A stretch of 17,200 nucleotides of DNA from Nitrospirales bacterium (GTDB taxonomy: Bacteria > Nitrospirota > Nitrospiria > Nitrospirales > UBA8639): assembly GCA_021604265.1 (NCBI GenBank), contig BQIY01000008.1, positions 1-17,200 on the forward strand. Reading direction: 5' to 3'. The notes beneath the pieces are model-generated. The model was not told the DNA's origin. It worked only from the letters and a program-made list of their open reading frames with translations, and made no database searches. Numbering within the stretch: the first letter of the stretch is position 1; each line of letters begins with the position of its first letter. This document shows, piece after piece, positions 16,434 to 17,200 of this stretch. A program made the translations under genes and the position numbers.

Positions 16434-16454
16434 GGCACGGCCAATGGCCGTGCC
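16434..16454. repeat. Perfect 9-bp palindromic stem (GGCACGGCC/GGCCGTGCC)
   Basis: Two perfectly complementary 9-base arms flank a 3-base AAT loop, 21 bp after the coiled-coil gene. The stem is very GC-rich, but no T-run follows on either strand, so it may be a factor-aided or non-canonical 3' end of the transcript, or a binding site. Confidence 0.6.
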
Positions 16455-16846
16455 AATGACAGACACGATACCGGTGGAATCCTAAAGAACATCAAAGACA
16501 AACTGCTGACGTGCCTCCCAATCCTTCAGGCATAATCGTATTCCTCATCATCTGCAAACGTTCGAAGACATTGCCGAAGGTGTCAAGTCGACACTGTTTC
16601 CATATAAAGGCAGGACAACTCACGACAGAAGATATGAACTTGGAACACTCAATAAAATATTCATTGACCTTGCACACGAATACTCTACAATAGAATGAGA
16701 GTTCACTCATGTAACACGATTGCACTCACACTCGCCACAATAGTATGACAGGGTTACCCCTCCCCTCAACGATCCACTGTCAATTGGCAAGACGCTCAGA
16801 GAGAGGATCTCTTCCACTCTTTACAACAACCAACAGGAGGTTTGGC
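16455..16846. other. Region upstream of the lipoprotein gene
   Basis: About 390 bp. A 60-codon plus ORF at 16511-16693 shows no features and overlaps the promoter at its end. The sequence ACAATAGWATGA occurs at 16687-16698 and again at 16737-16748, 50 bp apart. The rest appears to be the lipoprotein gene's untranslated leader. Confidence 0.45.
16664..16691 (+). promoter_or_regulatory. Sigma-70-type promoter for the lipoprotein gene
   Basis: TTGACC (16664-16669) and TACAAT (16686-16691) are spaced by 16 bases, close to consensus at both boxes. A start near 16698 would give a leader of about 150 bases before the ATG at 16847, long enough to hold regulatory structure, though I see none clearly. 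Confidence 0.6.
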
Positions 16847-17170
16847 ATGAAACATCAGTACACAATCCTATGTGGTATTTTTGTACTCGGCTTCGTCATG
16901 GGCTGCGGACAGGGCACAGAAGGCCCTGGCGAAAAAGCAGGCAAAGCCGTTGATAACGCCGTAAGCAGCGCCGGCGAAACGTTGAACAAGGCGGCTGAAG
17001 ACACAGGTGAAATGCTCAGTGAAGCAACAGAAAGTGCTGGAGACGCCATGAATGAAATGGCTGAAGGCACTCAAGATACTCTCACTGAAGCAGGAGAAGC
17101 GGTAAAAGAAGGGGCAGAAGATATGGCAGAAGGGGCCAAGGACATGGCCAACGAAGCCACAGGACATTAA
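16847..17170 (+). CDS. Small lipoprotein made of seven 11-residue repeats
   Basis: The 107-residue precursor begins MKHQYTILCGIFVLGFVMGC, a short lipoprotein signal with a lipobox-like VMGC and lipidated Cys20. AGGAGG (16835-16840) lies six bases before this ATG, so the in-frame ATG at 16745 is rejected. From residue 31 to the last residue the protein is exactly seven 11-residue units (AGKAVDNAVSS, AGETLNKAAED, TGEMLSEATES, AGDAMNEMAEG, TQDTLTEAGEA, VKEGAEDMAEG, AKDMANEATGH), rich in Ala, Glu and Gly, with hydrophobic residues placed to give an amphipathic helix. An 11-residue period is characteristic of group 3 LEA proteins and apolipoprotein-like helices. A membrane-anchored stress-protective or envelope-spacer role is inference; it might also be called entericidin-like from composition. 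Confidence 0.85.
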   Translation: MKHQYTILCGIFVLGFVMGCGQGTEGPGEKAGKAVDNAVSSAGETLNKAAEDTGEMLSEATESAGDAMNEMAEGTQDTLTEAGEAVKEGAEDMAEGAKDMANEATGH

Positions 17171-17177
17171 GACACTC

Positions 17178-17200
17178 TATAGCGAATCCAATAAGTTCCA
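17178..17200 (+). repeat. Dispersed 23-24 bp repeat, copy 2 (at window edge)
   Basis: TATAGCGAATCCA followed by ATAAGTTCCA, same orientation as the copy at 7406-7429, with one base deleted. It starts 7 bp after the lipoprotein stop codon and reaches the last base of the window, so the similarity may extend further right. Confidence 0.75.

Noticed and set aside
16687..16748. ACAATAGWATGA pair 50 bp apart as tandem promoters
   Set aside because: The second copy lacks a recognisable -35 box at the right distance; probably a minor duplication or chance.
1..17200. CRISPR array, rRNA or tRNA genes
   Set aside because: No regularly spaced repeat-spacer pattern and no conserved RNA gene segments were seen on either strand.

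Overview
This window comes from a Gram-negative-type environmental bacterium of moderate GC content (roughly 47-50% by eye). Lipoprotein and Sec-type signal peptides, a soluble hybrid kinase and a sigma-54 activator all fit a diderm. No rRNA or housekeeping marker is present. A Nitrospirota-like or proteobacterial host is plausible, but I cannot fix the phylum.

Left third (1-7250, minus strand): the 5' half of an extracellular contractile injection system (eCIS; Afp/PVC/MAC-like phage-tail machine). In transcription order it encodes a small winged-helix-like protein, a DUF4255/Pvc16-type tail-terminator protein, an unrecognised beta-rich 360-residue protein, a tail sheath with a very large internal insertion, an Afp1-like tube protein, an Afp5-like tube protein, a 53-residue Afp6/DUF5908-like protein (missed by simple ORF length cut-offs), an Afp7-like LysM baseplate protein, and an Afp8-like VgrG-type spike protein cut by the left window edge. 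There are no head, integrase or lysis genes. The remaining baseplate, ATPase, tape measure, fibre and payload genes would lie to the left.

Control region (7230-9000): a sigma-54-dependent activator with a degenerate receiver-like N-terminus and a GAFTDA loop lies immediately upstream and co-directional. The 230-350 bp between it and the eCIS holds a candidate -24/-12 promoter, a perfect GGGGCAC inverted repeat suited to an enhancer site, and one copy of a 23-24 bp sequence that recurs at the right edge of the window. I infer that the activator switches on the eCIS operon.

Middle (9001-14550, plus strand): about 950 bp with no convincing gene; an exported glutathione-peroxidase-family protein; another gene-poor stretch; then an H-NOX heme sensor directly followed by a soluble hybrid histidine kinase (coiled coil, GAF, HisKA, HATPase, two receivers, HPt), a classic nitric-oxide-sensing pair, closed by an intrinsic terminator.

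Right part (14551-17200): a minus-strand protein resembling the nuclease-like N-terminal domain of DUF4268 proteins but lacking the expected catalytic residues; a small coiled-coil protein of unknown role; a short phased TTTGCG repeat and a perfect palindrome; then a well-formed sigma-70-type promoter and a small lipoprotein whose mature part consists entirely of seven 11-residue repeats.
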